From: Chloroflexota bacterium
GTDB taxonomy: Bacteria; Chloroflexota; Anaerolineae; Aggregatilineales; Aggregatilineaceae
DNA length: 48,064 bases
Assembly: GCA_012729765.1 (NCBI GenBank)
Contig: JAAYCM010000012.1
Coordinates: 1-48,064, forward strand
Reading direction: 5' to 3'
The position numbers were made by a program, and so were the translations under genes. Numbering within the stretch: the stretch's first letter is position 1; each line of letters begins with the position of its first letter. The notes below the pieces were generated by a model. It made no database searches. It was given only the letters and a program-made list of their open reading frames with translations, and was not told where the DNA came from. Shown piece after piece: positions 27,030-35,943 of this stretch.

Positions 27030-27316
27030 GGTTCAGGATGCTCCGTTGTAGTCCGCGTGAGGGACGAAGTGGGCGAGCCGTTGGCTGCTCTGGGCCAATT
27101 ATCGCGCATCCGGCAGCCGGCGGCACATCGGCGGTGCCACCGGGCGATTGTGCCTCAAAACCGGAATCTGGCCCATACTCATATCCGGCAAAATCGCAGC
27201 AGCACGGCACCGCAAGGGTTCGCCCGGCGGGTACCCAAACCCCGCGAGAGCCGCTAGAATCCCGGATCACATTTTCGATCCGGCAGCAGCCGCGCACACA
27301 AGGACCAACACACGCC

Positions 27317-28105
27317 ATGTTCCCGCACCACCAGCAAACTATCGCACGCCTGACCGACTTTTTCCAGACGGACCCGGCGTTTCTTGCACTGATCATCGGG
27401 GGGTCGATTGTCAAGGGGTTTGCCCGGCCCGACTCAGATGTCGATTTCATGCTGGTCGCCACGCCCGATGAATATGCGCGGCGCGTCGAGCACAACGCCT
27501 TCCAATATGTCTCGCAGGACTTCACCGACTATGAGGGCGGGTATGTGGACGGCAAAGTGATCGACGTGGCGTTCCTGCGCGACGCCGCCGATCACGGCAG
27601 CGAACCGGCCCGCTCTGCGTTCGACGGGGCGATTGTGGCCTATACGCGCGATCCCGAAGTCGCCGAGCTTGTCGCGCGCATCCCGGCCTATCCGGAACAG
27701 AGTCACACCGCGAAGATCAAAGCGTTCCATGCCCAGGTGCAGGCGCACCAGTGGTTTGTGAGCGAGGCCGAAAAACGCGGTGACGCCTACCTGATGACGC
27801 ACGCCGTCGGGCAGTTGGTGTTGTTCGGCGGGCGGATGATCCTGGCGCACAACCGGATACTGTATCCCTATCACAAGTGGTTCATGACGATGCTGCGCCG
27901 CGCACCGGACAAGCCCGAAAACCTGATGACACTGATCGATACGCTGCTGGCCGAGCCGAGCAAGGCCCACGCCGACGCCTTTTGCGAGTGCGTGTTCAGC
28001 TTCACCGAATGGGATATCCCAACCGAGGGCTGGCCGGTGCGCTTTATGCACGACAGCGAATGGACGTGGCGCAATAGTGGGGGCGCGCCGGTCATGGACT
28101 GGTGA
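27317..28105 (+). CDS. Nucleotidyltransferase domain protein
   Basis: This 262-residue protein has the minimal nucleotidyltransferase fold: IIGGSIVKGFARPDSDVDFML gives GGS (28-30) and the metal-binding pair D41-x-D43, with a third acidic residue likely in KVIDVAFL. A C-terminal helical region of ~150 residues follows. It resembles stand-alone nucleotidyltransferases of unknown substrate more than AadA. Its stop overlaps an in-frame GTG of the next gene. It is divergent from the SDR/mannonate dehydratase pair. Confidence 0.75.
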   Translation: MFPHHQQTIARLTDFFQTDPAFLALIIGGSIVKGFARPDSDVDFMLVATPDEYARRVEHNAFQYVSQDFTDYEGGYVDGKVIDVAFLRDAADHGSEPARSAFDGAIVAYTRDPEVAELVARIPAYPEQSHTAKIKAFHAQVQAHQWFVSEAEKRGDAYLMTHAVGQLVLFGGRMILAHNRILYPYHKWFMTMLRRAPDKPENLMTLIDTLLAEPSKAHADAFCECVFSFTEWDIPTEGWPVRFMHDSEWTWRNSGGAPVMDW

Positions 28106-28131
28106 GCGTTAACCGACAAGGGGGACAGATC

Positions 28132-29097
28132 ATGCGCATTTTGAACGCTGATGATGTGCGCGCCGCCGTAGATATGCGCGCCGCGATCGATGCCGTGCGC
28201 GCCGGTTTTATCGCGCTCTCGACCGGGCAGGCGCGCGTGCCGGTGCGAACCGCGCTGGAAACGCCGGGCGGCGTGCTGCTGACCATGCCCGCCCAGATCG
28301 GCGCGTCGCCGGTCAGCGCGGTGAAAATCGTCTCAGTCTGCACCGGAAATCCCGCGCGCGGCCTGCCGACGATTCATGCCGCCGTGCTGGTGACGGATGC
28401 GCACACGGGCGCGCCGCTGGCACTGCTGGAAGGGGGCGTCCTGACGGCGATCCGCACCGGGGCGGCGTCCGGGCTGGCGACCGATCTGCTGGCCGTGCCG
28501 GACGCTTCGATCCTGGCCGTGATCGGGGCGGGCGTCCAGGCGCGGACCCAGGTCGAAGCCGTGTGCGCCGTGCGACCGATCACGGAAATCCGCATCTTCA
28601 GCCTGAGCGGGGCCGAAGCGCTGGCGGACGAGCTGCGCGCTCGCTACGACGCCCGCGTGACGGCAGCGCCCTCTGCCCGCGCGGCGCTGGACGGGGCGCA
28701 GGTGATCGTCGCGGCGACTAACAGCCCGGCGCCGGTCGTACATCGGGACGCGCTGACGCCGGGCGCGCATATCAACGGGATCGGCTCGTTCACACCGCAG
28801 ATGCAGGAGATCGCCGCCGAGGTCGTGCTGGCCGCGCGCGTGGTGGTCGATCACCGGGCGAGCGCCTGGGCCGAAGCCGGGGACCTGATCATCCCGCGCG
28901 ACCAGGGTTTGATCACCGAGGCGCACGTGTACGCCGAGATCGGGGAGATCGCGGCGGGGCTGAAACGCGGGCGGCACGATCCGCACGAGATCACGTTCTT
29001 CAAGTCGGTTGGCAATGCCGTACAGGATGCGGCGGTCGCGCAGGCCGTGCTGGACGCGGCGCAAAAACGCCACCTGGGAACCGAGGTGGCGTTGTAA
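28132..29097 (+). CDS. Ornithine cyclodeaminase/mu-crystallin family protein
   Basis: This 321-residue NAD(P)-dependent enzyme has the Rossmann motif [11 protein letters not shown] and the family stretches [25 protein letters not shown] and [13 protein letters not shown]. Relatives act as ornithine cyclodeaminase, alanine dehydrogenase or ketimine reductase; the substrate is not decided by the sequence. AGGGGG stands 7 nt before the ATG at 28132, so this start is preferred over the GTG at 28102 that overlaps the nucleotidyltransferase stop. It is probably co-transcribed with that gene. Confidence 0.88.
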   Translation: MRILNADDVRAAVDMRAAIDAVRAGFIALSTGQARVPVRTALETPGGVLLTMPAQIGASPVSAVKIVSVCTGNPARGLPTIHAAVLVTDAHTGAPLALLEGGVLTAIRTGAASGLATDLLAVPDASILAVIGAGVQARTQVEAVCAVRPITEIRIFSLSGAEALADELRARYDARVTAAPSARAALDGAQVIVAATNSPAPVVHRDALTPGAHINGIGSFTPQMQEIAAEVVLAARVVVDHRASAWAEAGDLIIPRDQGLITEAHVYAEIGEIAAGLKRGRHDPHEITFFKSVGNAVQDAAVAQAVLDAAQKRHLGTEVAL

Positions 29098-29113
29098 GCC
29101 AGACTGATGAGGG

Positions 29114-29713
29114 TCAGGCTTCGGCCAGGGTTCGTGCTCGCACAAACAGGCCGCCAAAAATCAAGAAGGGAGCGCCCCACAGCAAGCCGACAAGCGTAAT
29201 CAGAAGCTGGACCGGCAGCGTTTCGCCCTGGCTGGATACATAGGCACCCCACATGCCCAAACCGCACAAGAGCGCGCCACCCAACATCGCAATCAGCCCC
29301 CCGGTGCGCTCCCAACGCCACGCCAGCAGCAGGCTGAGCGACAGAAGGAGTTGGAATGCACGGATAGGAGTCATCTCGCCGGAACGAAGGAACCGGGACA
29401 GGCCGAGCATCAGGAGCAGGCCGCCGAACCAAAGGCTGTTATAGCGGGCGGCGAAGCGCAGCCGGTGAATACGATAGGACCGGGTATTGTGCTGGCGCTC
29501 GATACGAGACGCCTGGTTGATGCTGGCAGGCAGGGCTGCCAGTTCTCGCAGGAAGCAACGAACAGCAGGCCAGGCCCCGGCGGCCCTGGCATCTTCCAGC
29601 GCTGCCGAGAATACAGCCAGCATTTCCTCGGCGAATTCGGCCCGGAAACCCGGCGGATACAGCCGCAGCAAACGCGCGTAGACTGCCGTGAGAAATCGCA
29701 TCACATCAGTCAT
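29114..29713 (-). CDS. Membrane protein co-encoded with a PadR regulator
   Basis: This 199-residue protein begins with a helix [18 protein letters not shown], a short conserved module found at the N-terminus of proteins encoded with PadR regulators and in some ABC permeases. It is followed by four or so hydrophobic helices from ~90 to 190. The function is unknown. Its start overlaps the PadR stop by ATGA, so it is translationally coupled to the regulator and under the same operator. Confidence 0.75.
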   Translation of the reverse strand: MTDVMRFLTAVYARLLRLYPPGFRAEFAEEMLAVFSAALEDARAAGAWPAVRCFLRELAALPASINQASRIERQHNTRSYRIHRLRFAARYNSLWFGGLLLMLGLSRFLRSGEMTPIRAFQLLLSLSLLLAWRWERTGGLIAMLGGALLCGLGMWGAYVSSQGETLPVQLLITLVGLLWGAPFLIFGGLFVRARTLAEA

Positions 29714-30054
29714 GACAGATTCTCCGCCAACCTCAGCCGCGCCATCGCCGCTAACTGCTCCAGCCGCTGTGATTCGGCTTGCAGCACGTGCCGCCCCTGC
29801 TCGCTCAGGCGATAGCGTTTGCGCGTGCGGCTCGACTGTTCGGGCAACTCATCCTCGACGCGTTCGATCCAGCGCTGATCGAGCAGGCGGCTGAGCGCAC
29901 CGTAGAGGGTGCCGGTGCTCAGGGAAACCCGCCCCTGGCTGAGGGCTTCGACATCTTTCATGATCGCGTAGCCGTGCCGGGATTCCTGCGCCAGACTCAG
30001 TAAGATCAGGAACGTCGCTTCGGAGACAGGCAGGTGTTCTTGGCTCGTTTCCAT
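29710..30054 (-). CDS. PadR family transcriptional regulator
   Basis: This 114-residue winged-helix repressor has the PadR signature HGYAIMKDVEALSQGRVSLSTGTLYGALSRLLDQRWIE followed by RKRYRLSEQGRHVL and a C-terminal dimerisation helix. The ATG at 30054 has AGGAG 6 nt upstream; an earlier in-frame start at 30078 is less likely. It is first in a two-gene operon with the membrane protein at 29114. A perfect palindrome 44 bp upstream of its start is the likely operator. Confidence 0.9.
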   Translation of the reverse strand: METSQEHLPVSEATFLILLSLAQESRHGYAIMKDVEALSQGRVSLSTGTLYGALSRLLDQRWIERVEDELPEQSSRTRKRYRLSEQGRHVLQAESQRLEQLAAMARLRLAENLS

Positions 30055-30097
30055 CCTCAACTCCTCATTGTGTCGCACGCTGACATGCCGTGATGCG

Positions 30098-30118
30098 ATA
30101 TGTCGTATAACGACATAT
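30098..30118. promoter_or_regulatory. Probable PadR operator
   Basis: Perfect 9-bp inverted arms ATATGTCGT and ACGACATAT are separated by ATA, 44 bp upstream of the padR-family start. Length and AT-rich arms suit a dimeric winged-helix repressor. Confidence 0.75.
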
Positions 30119-30244
30119 TATGATGGAAACGCGCATTTGTCAAGAAGAATGGGCCGCCCTGGCCCATTCCACGCGCAAGCTCCTAAAGACTGTTATGCGC
30201 TGTCAGGCGGGGATGTGCCCGCAGCAGCCGACCGCATTCTGTAG

Positions 30245-30290
30245 GGGTAGGGCTTGCCCTACCCGGCGGGCGAGGCAAGCTTCGCCCCTA
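30245..30290. repeat. Intergenic GTAGGGG palindromic repeat
   Basis: A perfect 9-bp inverted repeat GGGTAGGGC-TT-GCCCTACCC (30245-30264) is followed by GGGCGAGGCAAGCTTCGCCC. The composite begins GTAGGGG (30241) and ends CCCCTAC. It belongs with the element at 31719 (shared GGCTTGCC and CGCCCCTAC). It contains no ORF. Confidence 0.6.
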
Positions 30291-30335
30291 CGTGGGGCAC
30301 CCGGCCCCGTGCGTTTGACCGGCGCTCAAAAATGC

Positions 30336-31514
30336 CTAGCACATGATGCTGTACGAATACTGCCCGGTGATCAGCTCCCCTTCGGCGAAGCGCTCGAAGC
30401 GGAAGGGGTGCGGATCGATCGGGCAGCGCTGCTCGCCGGTCGCCAGATCGGCCAGCATCTCGCCCGTCACCGGGGCCATCTTGAAGCCGCTGCCGCTCCA
30501 GCCGAAGGCGCAGATGAAGCCATCCAGCCCCGGCATCTTGCCGATGATCGGGTGCCAGTCGGGCGTCACGTCATACAGGCCGGCCCATCCCTTGCGCAGC
30601 TCCGCTTCGCCCATCGGCGGGATGCGGTGCTCGGTGTATTCGGCCATCTCCAGGTTGAAATCCATATCGACCGCTTCGTCGTAGTGATCGGGATCGACCC
30701 TGTTGGCCGCTTCTGAGGCTTCGAGCGAGCCGGAGAGCGTCAGCCGCCCGGTTTCGGAGCGCAGATAGAAGCCCTGGATGAAGTCGCCGATGAACGGGTG
30801 CCGGTCGGCCAGGCTTTCGGGCCGCTGGAACACCGCGACCTGGTGGCGGCTGGATTCGACCGGCGTATCATAGCCAAGCTGCTGCGCCAGTTTCGGCCCC
30901 CAGGGACCGGCGGCGTTGATCACGACCGGGGCGCTGAAGCGGCCCTGCGGCGTCTCGACGCCGGTCACGCGCCCGCCCTCGACACAGATCGACGTGACCT
31001 CGACCCCTTGCAGGATCGCCGCGCCGAGCGCCTTGGCGCGTTCGGCATAGGCGGTGGTCGCCATTGCGCCATCGGCCACGCCGGAGCCTGGCTCGTAGGC
31101 CGCGCCGCCGATGTCGTCCACGTACAGATAGGGAGCCAGATCCAACACCGCCAGGGGATCGAGGAATTCGGTATTGATCCCGACCCGTTTTTGCAGTTCA
31201 ACGTTGGCCTTCAGCCCGTCCAGATCGTGCGGCGCGACGATGAACAGTGCGCCGGTCGGCACCCAGCCCACGTCACCGCCGACCGCGTTCTCGAAGTCCT
31301 GCCAGACCTGGAGCGAGCGCAGCGCCATACGGGCGGTGGTTTCGGTCGAGTAGTGCTGGCGCACCAGCCCGACGGTCCGCCCGGTGCCGCCAGCCGCCAG
31401 ATAACGCCGCTCCAGCAGGATGACACGATGCCCGCGCAGCGCGAGCTGGTAGGCCGTGCTCACCCCGCTGATGCCGCCCCCGATGATCAAACAATCCGCT
31501 GTTTGTTGCGCCAT
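30336..31514 (-). CDS. FAD-dependent oxidoreductase (DAO/sarcosine oxidase-like)
   Basis: This 392-residue flavoenzyme of the D-amino-acid oxidase superfamily has the N-terminal dinucleotide motif CLIIGGGISGVSTAYQLALRGHRVILLER, a GTGRTVGLVRQHYS segment near the flavin, and the C-terminal GLYDVTPDWHPIIGKMPGLDGFICAFGWSGSGFKMAP typical of the family. It probably oxidises a secondary amine or amino acid. There is no signal peptide. AAGGA lies 9 nt before the ATG at 31514. It appears to stand alone, with the PadR operon 280 bp downstream. Confidence 0.9.
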   Translation of the reverse strand: MAQQTADCLIIGGGISGVSTAYQLALRGHRVILLERRYLAAGGTGRTVGLVRQHYSTETTARMALRSLQVWQDFENAVGGDVGWVPTGALFIVAPHDLDGLKANVELQKRVGINTEFLDPLAVLDLAPYLYVDDIGGAAYEPGSGVADGAMATTAYAERAKALGAAILQGVEVTSICVEGGRVTGVETPQGRFSAPVVINAAGPWGPKLAQQLGYDTPVESSRHQVAVFQRPESLADRHPFIGDFIQGFYLRSETGRLTLSGSLEASEAANRVDPDHYDEAVDMDFNLEMAEYTEHRIPPMGEAELRKGWAGLYDVTPDWHPIIGKMPGLDGFICAFGWSGSGFKMAPVTGEMLADLATGEQRCPIDPHPFRFERFAEGELITGQYSYSIMC

Positions 31515-31600
31515 GCTGCCCGTTCCTTTGCGGTAACTCTTTTCGGTAAGGGATATCTGTCGCACCCATTTTAACCCGGTCGCGCGCTCAGTGGAAACGG

Positions 31601-31644
31601 CCCGCCCCTTCCCGTCGCGCGAGCGCGTGAGAGAAAGGGGCGGG
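31601..31644. repeat. GC-rich inverted repeat downstream of the DUF362 gene
   Basis: Perfect 10-bp arms CCCGCCCCTT and AAGGGGCGGG enclose a 24-bp GC-rich loop. It lies between the FAD oxidoreductase start and the DUF362 stop and could act as a transcription end or be a REP-like element. Confidence 0.5.
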
Positions 31645-31718
31645 GAATGGGAGATAGGGCCGGCGGCCAGACATTGTTATCCACAGGCGAGAGTACACTC
31701 TCCGCCCGCGTTTGTGTC

Positions 31719-31742
31719 GGGGTAAGGCTTGCCTCGCCCCTA
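31719..31742. repeat. Short palindromic repeat GGGGTAAGGCTTGCCTCGCCCC
   Basis: The core AAGGCTTGCCT is flanked by GGGG and CGCCCCTA. It resembles the element at 30245 and lies 42 bp past the stop of the DUF362 gene, where it may fold as a terminator hairpin on the minus strand. Confidence 0.5.
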
Positions 31743-31784
31743 CGTAAAACACATCTGGCCGCCCTTCAAAATGCGGCACAGCCT

Positions 31785-32948
31785 TTAGACGCTCGTGGCG
31801 ATATAGGTTTCGTGCTTGAAGTCCGGCACGGCAACCGGCAGCACGTCCACCAGATTGTATGCACGCGAGCCGAGTCCGATCTGCTCAGCGTGCGCGGTCT
31901 GATAGTATGGGTCCTTGTAGATGCCGTGAATCCACTGCCAGGGGTGCCCCTCGCGGCGGATGATCGCCAGCACGCCCGGCAGCGCGTCCTCGTCGATGGC
32001 CGAGTCGGCGGTCAGATCGAGTACCGCCTGCTCGATCGCGACGATATCGTCGGAGCCGAACACGCCCGCGTCACGCATAACGGGCATCGGGCTGATGCCG
32101 TAGCAGTCGCAGACCGGAATCTGGTTGTTGGCGATGTTGATGAAGGTCGCGCAGCCCGGCTCGAAGGTGTTGAGGACGTGCTGCGCCGCGTAGTTCATCA
32201 CTTCCATAAAGGCGCGGAAGTTGCTCTCCTGCGGCACGAACGCCCCCGGCGCGATCCCGGTGCAGCGCATACACTGGTTGCACTTGTCATCGTGCAGGTG
32301 CAGGCCGTCGGGGTCCTGCTTGTCATCCACGATCGCGCCGAACGGGCACGACTCGCGGATCGCGACGCGAGTCGCCTCGTCGGGGCAGTGCTCCTTGAAG
32401 AAGTAGGGGTCCCAGTGCGCGACATCGTGCATTCGGCCCCGCGTCGCGCCGGACATGCAGCCCAGTGCCAGGTTCTTGATCGCGCCACCGTAGGACGACG
32501 ACGGGTGCCCCTTGACGTGCGCCAGATCGATCAGGAAATCCGCCTCGACCACCGGCGTGCCGATCTGGAACTCTGTCAGGCCGCGAAACGTGAACGGCAC
32601 CGCCGAGGCGCTCTGATCTTTGTAGCCGGTGCTGGGATAGATCGGGCAGCCGAGCGTCTCGGTGGTATAGCCGCGCGTGTGCGCGCCTTCGACGCACCAG
32701 GGCAGATCGGTCACGAACGGCTTGCCGCCGCCGTCCAAAACCGCCTGCACCACGCGCCGCACCAGCACAGGATGGATCACCGAATAGCCGACATTGGTGC
32801 CGAGATGCATCTTGATCGCAACCTGCCGATCCTTGACGCGGTCGCGGATATGGAGCTTATCCAGGATCAGATCGAGCTTGGCGGGCAGCGTCTCGCTCGG
32901 CGAAATCTGGGCCTGACGCGGCGATCCCCAATAGACAGGACTGGACAT
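31785..32948 (-). CDS. DUF362 domain protein with ferredoxin-type cysteines
   Basis: This 387-residue protein has the DUF362 core (QVAIKMHLGTNVGYSVIHP, HVKGHPSSSYGGAIKNLALGC) and a Cys cluster CNQCMRCTG plus further Cys (ESCPFGAI, CDCYG) suited to one iron-sulfur cluster, so a redox role is likely. The family is widespread in anaerobes and lacks a firm biochemical assignment. No signal peptide is seen. It follows the MerR regulator by 62 bp on the same strand, so it is probably the regulator's main target. Confidence 0.85.
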   Translation of the reverse strand: MSSPVYWGSPRQAQISPSETLPAKLDLILDKLHIRDRVKDRQVAIKMHLGTNVGYSVIHPVLVRRVVQAVLDGGGKPFVTDLPWCVEGAHTRGYTTETLGCPIYPSTGYKDQSASAVPFTFRGLTEFQIGTPVVEADFLIDLAHVKGHPSSSYGGAIKNLALGCMSGATRGRMHDVAHWDPYFFKEHCPDEATRVAIRESCPFGAIVDDKQDPDGLHLHDDKCNQCMRCTGIAPGAFVPQESNFRAFMEVMNYAAQHVLNTFEPGCATFINIANNQIPVCDCYGISPMPVMRDAGVFGSDDIVAIEQAVLDLTADSAIDEDALPGVLAIIRREGHPWQWIHGIYKDPYYQTAHAEQIGLGSRAYNLVDVLPVAVPDFKHETYIATSV

Positions 32949-33010
32949 TTTTTTCTCTCCTCAAACCAAAGTGATACACGCGCACTACAGGTGCAGTAAA
33001 AACGTGGGCC

Positions 33011-33415
33011 TCACTCGTGCTCAGCGGGCTGCAGCACCGAAGTATGCTCCTCTTCCAACTGGCGATAGTAGGCGATCTTGTAGTCGATGGCTTCCAGGCT
33101 GCGATTCAGCTCGTCCAGGCTCGCCAACAGGCGCTCGCGGTGCATTTCGAGCAGGGCGCGGCGCTCAGAGTTCGTGCTCTCGCCCTGGCTGTACAGATCG
33201 GCATAGCGCTTGATCTCGCGGATCGGCATGCCGGTCGAGCGCAGGCACTTGAGGAACTTGAGCCAGCCCAGGTCGCTGGATGAATACAGGCGGTGGCCGC
33301 TGCTCTCCGACCGCTCGACCGGCTGGATCAGCCCCTCGTGCTCATAGTAGCGCAGCGTGTGCGTGCTGACGCCGAGCTGCGCCGCCGCTTCCTGAATCGT
33401 CAGTCGATCGTCCAT
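33011..33415 (-). CDS. MerR family transcriptional regulator
   Basis: This 134-residue regulator has the MerR winged helix RLTIQEAAAQLGVSTHTLRYYEHEGLIQP with the invariant RYYE, then FLKCLRSTGMPIREIKRYADL and a C-terminal coiled coil. The short C-terminus has no Cys metal site, resembling the AdhR/NmlR-like subgroup rather than metal sensors. The ATG at 33415 is preferred over the in-frame start at 33439. It leads an operon with the DUF362 gene. A 20-bp palindrome between its -35 and -10 fits the MerR activation mechanism. Confidence 0.9.
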   Translation of the reverse strand: MDDRLTIQEAAAQLGVSTHTLRYYEHEGLIQPVERSESSGHRLYSSSDLGWLKFLKCLRSTGMPIREIKRYADLYSQGESTNSERRALLEMHRERLLASLDELNRSLEAIDYKIAYYRQLEEEHTSVLQPAEHE

Positions 33416-33447
33416 GTTGGCCACCCCCTCAAAACACATAAATCGAG

Positions 33448-33476
33448 TCTATAACTTAGAGTGTACTCTAAGTCAA
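33448..33476 (-). promoter_or_regulatory. MerR-family promoter and operator
   Basis: On the minus strand TTGACT (33476-33471) is followed 17 bp later by TATAGA (33453-33448); a 19-bp spacing is possible with TAGACT at 33451-33446. Perfect 9-bp arms ACTTAGAGT/ACTCTAAGT around GT (33454-33473) fill the spacer, as expected for MerR proteins that untwist the promoter. Confidence 0.75.
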
Positions 33477-33539
33477 GCCTTTGCGCTCGCGCCCAGCCGC
33501 CCTGCCGGGCCGCGCTTTACGCCTGCTGTAGCTTTAGCC

Positions 33540-33561
33540 AAGATAGCCAAGTGGCTATCTT
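33540..33561. promoter_or_regulatory. Perfect palindrome upstream of the branched-chain importer operon
   Basis: 10-bp arms AAGATAGCCA and TGGCTATCTT surround AG. The right arm runs into a possible -35 TTGCAT (33560-33565), with a -10 TAGAAT at 33582-33587 (16-bp spacing). It is a likely operator for an unidentified regulator; no matching regulator gene is adjacent unless MerR also binds here. Confidence 0.65.
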
Positions 33562-33741
33562 GCATTACACTGGTTTAACCTTAGAATAGTGAATATTATT
33601 ACCCGGAGACGCTATGCCCGGCGGGTGGCCCCACACCCCCGGCTTCCCCAGCGTCTTCAGAGAAGGAGGCACACCATTCTCAGACGCTCATTTTATTTCT
33701 GCACCACACCGCGCGGCTCGTTATTTAGAGAGGAAGAGATC

Positions 33742-34926
33742 ATGAAACGCATTCTGGCTGTCACCATTCTGCTCGCGCTCGTGTTGGGACCCCTGAGCCT
33801 GAGTGCACGCGCTCAGGAAGGCGATCCAATCCTGATCGGCCTGCAAGGGCCGATGACGGGCGACTTTGCCTACGAGGGGCAGGGCTTCGAGCAGGCCATC
33901 AGTCTGCTGGTCGATCAGATCAACGCGGAAGGCGGGCTGCTGGGCCGCCCGGTCGAGCTGGTCATTGAGGATGACGCCGGGGACCCGACCCAGTCGGCGC
34001 TCGTCGCGGACCGCCTGGTTGACGCGGGCGTCGTGGCTGTGATCGGGGCGTACAACTCCACCGCCACCGAGCCGGCCTCGGAAATCTACAACGAAGAAGG
34101 TATCCTGCACATCACGCCGTCCTCGACCGCCACCCGCCTGACCGAAAAAGGCTTCGAGCAGTTCTTCCGCGTCTGCTTCCTGGACGACCGCCAGGCGCTC
34201 TTCGCCGTCATGGCGATGGCGGATGTGCTCGGCGCGCAGAAAGTCGGCGTGCTGCACGACAACTCGACCTACGCGCAAGGGCTGGCCGAATGGACGCGCA
34301 CCTATGCCGAGGAAGCCGGGCTTGAGGTCGCCTACTTTGATGCCATCAACCCCGACGACCAGGACTTCACCCCAACCCTGACCAATATCGGCCAGGCCGA
34401 TCTGGATGCAATCTACTTCACCGGCTATCATGCGCAGGGCGGCCTGCTGCTGCGCCAGACGGCTGAACTCGGCCTCGACATCCAGTGGGTCATGGGCAAC
34501 GCCAGCAACAACCCCGAGATGGTCGAGATCGCGGGGGTTGACGCCGCCGCCGGTACGTTCATCACGACCGAGCCGCTGCCGCAAGACCTCGAATATCCTG
34601 AAGCCGTCGAATTCGTTGAAGCCTTCACCGAAGCCTACGGCGAGCCGCCCGCGAGCGTGTGGTGGCTGCTGGCTGCCGAGGCGTTCAACGTGATCGTGCA
34701 CGCGATCGAGGAAACCGAAAGCACCGATCCTGAGGTGCTGGCCGCCTATCTGCACGAGGATTTCGCCGACTACCCCGGCCTGAGCGGGCCGATCATCGGC
34801 TTCGACGAGAAGGGCGACCGCCTGGGCACGATTCACGCGCTCTACGAGATCGATGAAGAGGGCGTGATCACCTACTATCCGGAACAGCCGCAGCCTGAAG
34901 CAGAAGAGGCAGAGGCCGACGCCTAG
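33742..34926 (+). CDS. Branched-chain amino acid-type ABC transporter substrate-binding protein
   Basis: This 394-residue secreted binding protein of the LivJ/LivK (Leu/Ile/Val-binding, Peripla_BP_6) family has a signal peptide at residues 1-24 ending ARA, and a mature start QEGDPILIGLQGPMTGDFAYEGQ. Family motifs include INAEGGLLGRPVELVIEDDAGDP and VVAVIGAYNSTATEPASEIY, where the ligand carboxylate/amino-binding residues lie. An acidic tail (EEAEADA) follows. The ATG at 33742 has GAGGAAG upstream; the frame extending to 33589 runs through the promoter. The ligand may be an amino acid, amide or urea. Confidence 0.92.
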   Translation: MKRILAVTILLALVLGPLSLSARAQEGDPILIGLQGPMTGDFAYEGQGFEQAISLLVDQINAEGGLLGRPVELVIEDDAGDPTQSALVADRLVDAGVVAVIGAYNSTATEPASEIYNEEGILHITPSSTATRLTEKGFEQFFRVCFLDDRQALFAVMAMADVLGAQKVGVLHDNSTYAQGLAEWTRTYAEEAGLEVAYFDAINPDDQDFTPTLTNIGQADLDAIYFTGYHAQGGLLLRQTAELGLDIQWVMGNASNNPEMVEIAGVDAAAGTFITTEPLPQDLEYPEAVEFVEAFTEAYGEPPASVWWLLAAEAFNVIVHAIEETESTDPEVLAAYLHEDFADYPGLSGPIIGFDEKGDRLGTIHALYEIDEEGVITYYPEQPQPEAEEAEADA

Positions 34927-34946
34927 CACACGTAGCATCGAAAACT

Positions 34947-34972
34947 GGCGGGGGCGATCGCTCGCTCCCGCC
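34947..34972 (+). other. Intercistronic hairpin after the Liv-type binding protein gene
   Basis: Stem GGCGGGGGCGA / TCGCTCCCGCC (11 bp, one mismatch) has a 4-nt loop. A T-run begins only ~12 nt later, so this may be a partial terminator or mRNA stabiliser rather than a full stop before the permease genes. Confidence 0.6.
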
Positions 34973-35005
34973 GCTGCTCCCCATTTTTTAGGAAGACGCA
35001 AATAA

Positions 35006-35938
35006 ATGGAAACGTTTTTGCAGCAACTCATCAACGGCCTGACCATCGGCGGCTTCTATGCCGTCGTCGCGCTAGGCTACACGATGGTCTACGGCGTGCT
35101 GAAGCTGATCAACTTCGCGCACGGTGATATGTTCATGTGGGGGACGCTCGCCGGGTGGGGCCTGCTGACTACCGTTTTCGCCGGGCTGCTCGATCTCGAC
35201 CTGATCGCGGTCCTGATCGTGGCGATCGTGGTGATGGCGTTCATCGGCCTGCTCGGTATGACTATCGAGCGGGTCGCCTACCGGCCTCTGCGCTCGGCGG
35301 GCCGGCTCTCACCGATCATCTCGGCGCTGGGGGCGGCCTTCGCCCTGCAAGCGGTGGCGCGCAATGTCTCGGAAGCGCGCTGGCGCACCTATCCTGAAGG
35401 ACTCCTCAAGGAGATGCCCGATCTCCACCTCTCCGGCACGGTCGGGCTGTCCGGGCTGCAAATACTGATGCTCGGCGTGTGCGCGGCGGTCATGATCGGG
35501 CTGTACCTGTTCGTGCAGCGCACACGAATCGGGACGGCCATGCGCGCCGTCTCGCTCGATCACAACGTCTCACGCCTGATGGGCATCAACGTAGACCGGA
35601 TCATCTCGCTCGTGTTCTTCATCGGGCCGGCGCTGGGCGGGCTGGCCGGGGTGATGATCGGCACGTACTACGGCTCGTTCAACTTCACACTGGGCTGGGT
35701 CTTCGGCCTCAAGGCGTTCATCGCGGCTATCCTGGGCGGGATCGGCAACATCCCCGGCGCAGTGTTGGGCGGATTCATCCTCGGCATCAGCGAGACGATG
35801 GTGGTAGCCTACGGCCCCGACCTGGGGCTGGTCGATGCCTCGGCCTGGAAAGACGCGATCGCCTACGTGCTGCTCATCGCGATCCTGATCACGCGCCCGA
35901 CCGGCATCCTGGGCGAAACCGTCGCCGAAAAGGTGTAG
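35006..35938 (+). CDS. livH: Branched-chain amino acid-type ABC transporter permease LivH
   Basis: This 310-residue membrane subunit has about eight hydrophobic helices and the LivH opening FLQQLINGLTIGGFYAVVALGYTMVYGVLKLINFAHGD. The C-terminal GIGNIPGAVLGGFILGISE is the family's ATPase-contact region. AGGAAG lies upstream of the ATG. It forms the channel with LivM, whose gene starts 5 bp after its stop. Confidence 0.92.
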   Translation: METFLQQLINGLTIGGFYAVVALGYTMVYGVLKLINFAHGDMFMWGTLAGWGLLTTVFAGLLDLDLIAVLIVAIVVMAFIGLLGMTIERVAYRPLRSAGRLSPIISALGAAFALQAVARNVSEARWRTYPEGLLKEMPDLHLSGTVGLSGLQILMLGVCAAVMIGLYLFVQRTRIGTAMRAVSLDHNVSRLMGINVDRIISLVFFIGPALGGLAGVMIGTYYGSFNFTLGWVFGLKAFIAAILGGIGNIPGAVLGGFILGISETMVVAYGPDLGLVDASAWKDAIAYVLLIAILITRPTGILGETVAEKV

Positions 35939-35943
35939 CGATT

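Noticed and set aside
30241..30291. CRISPR repeat
   Set aside because: Single palindromic unit without regular spacers or cas genes nearby.
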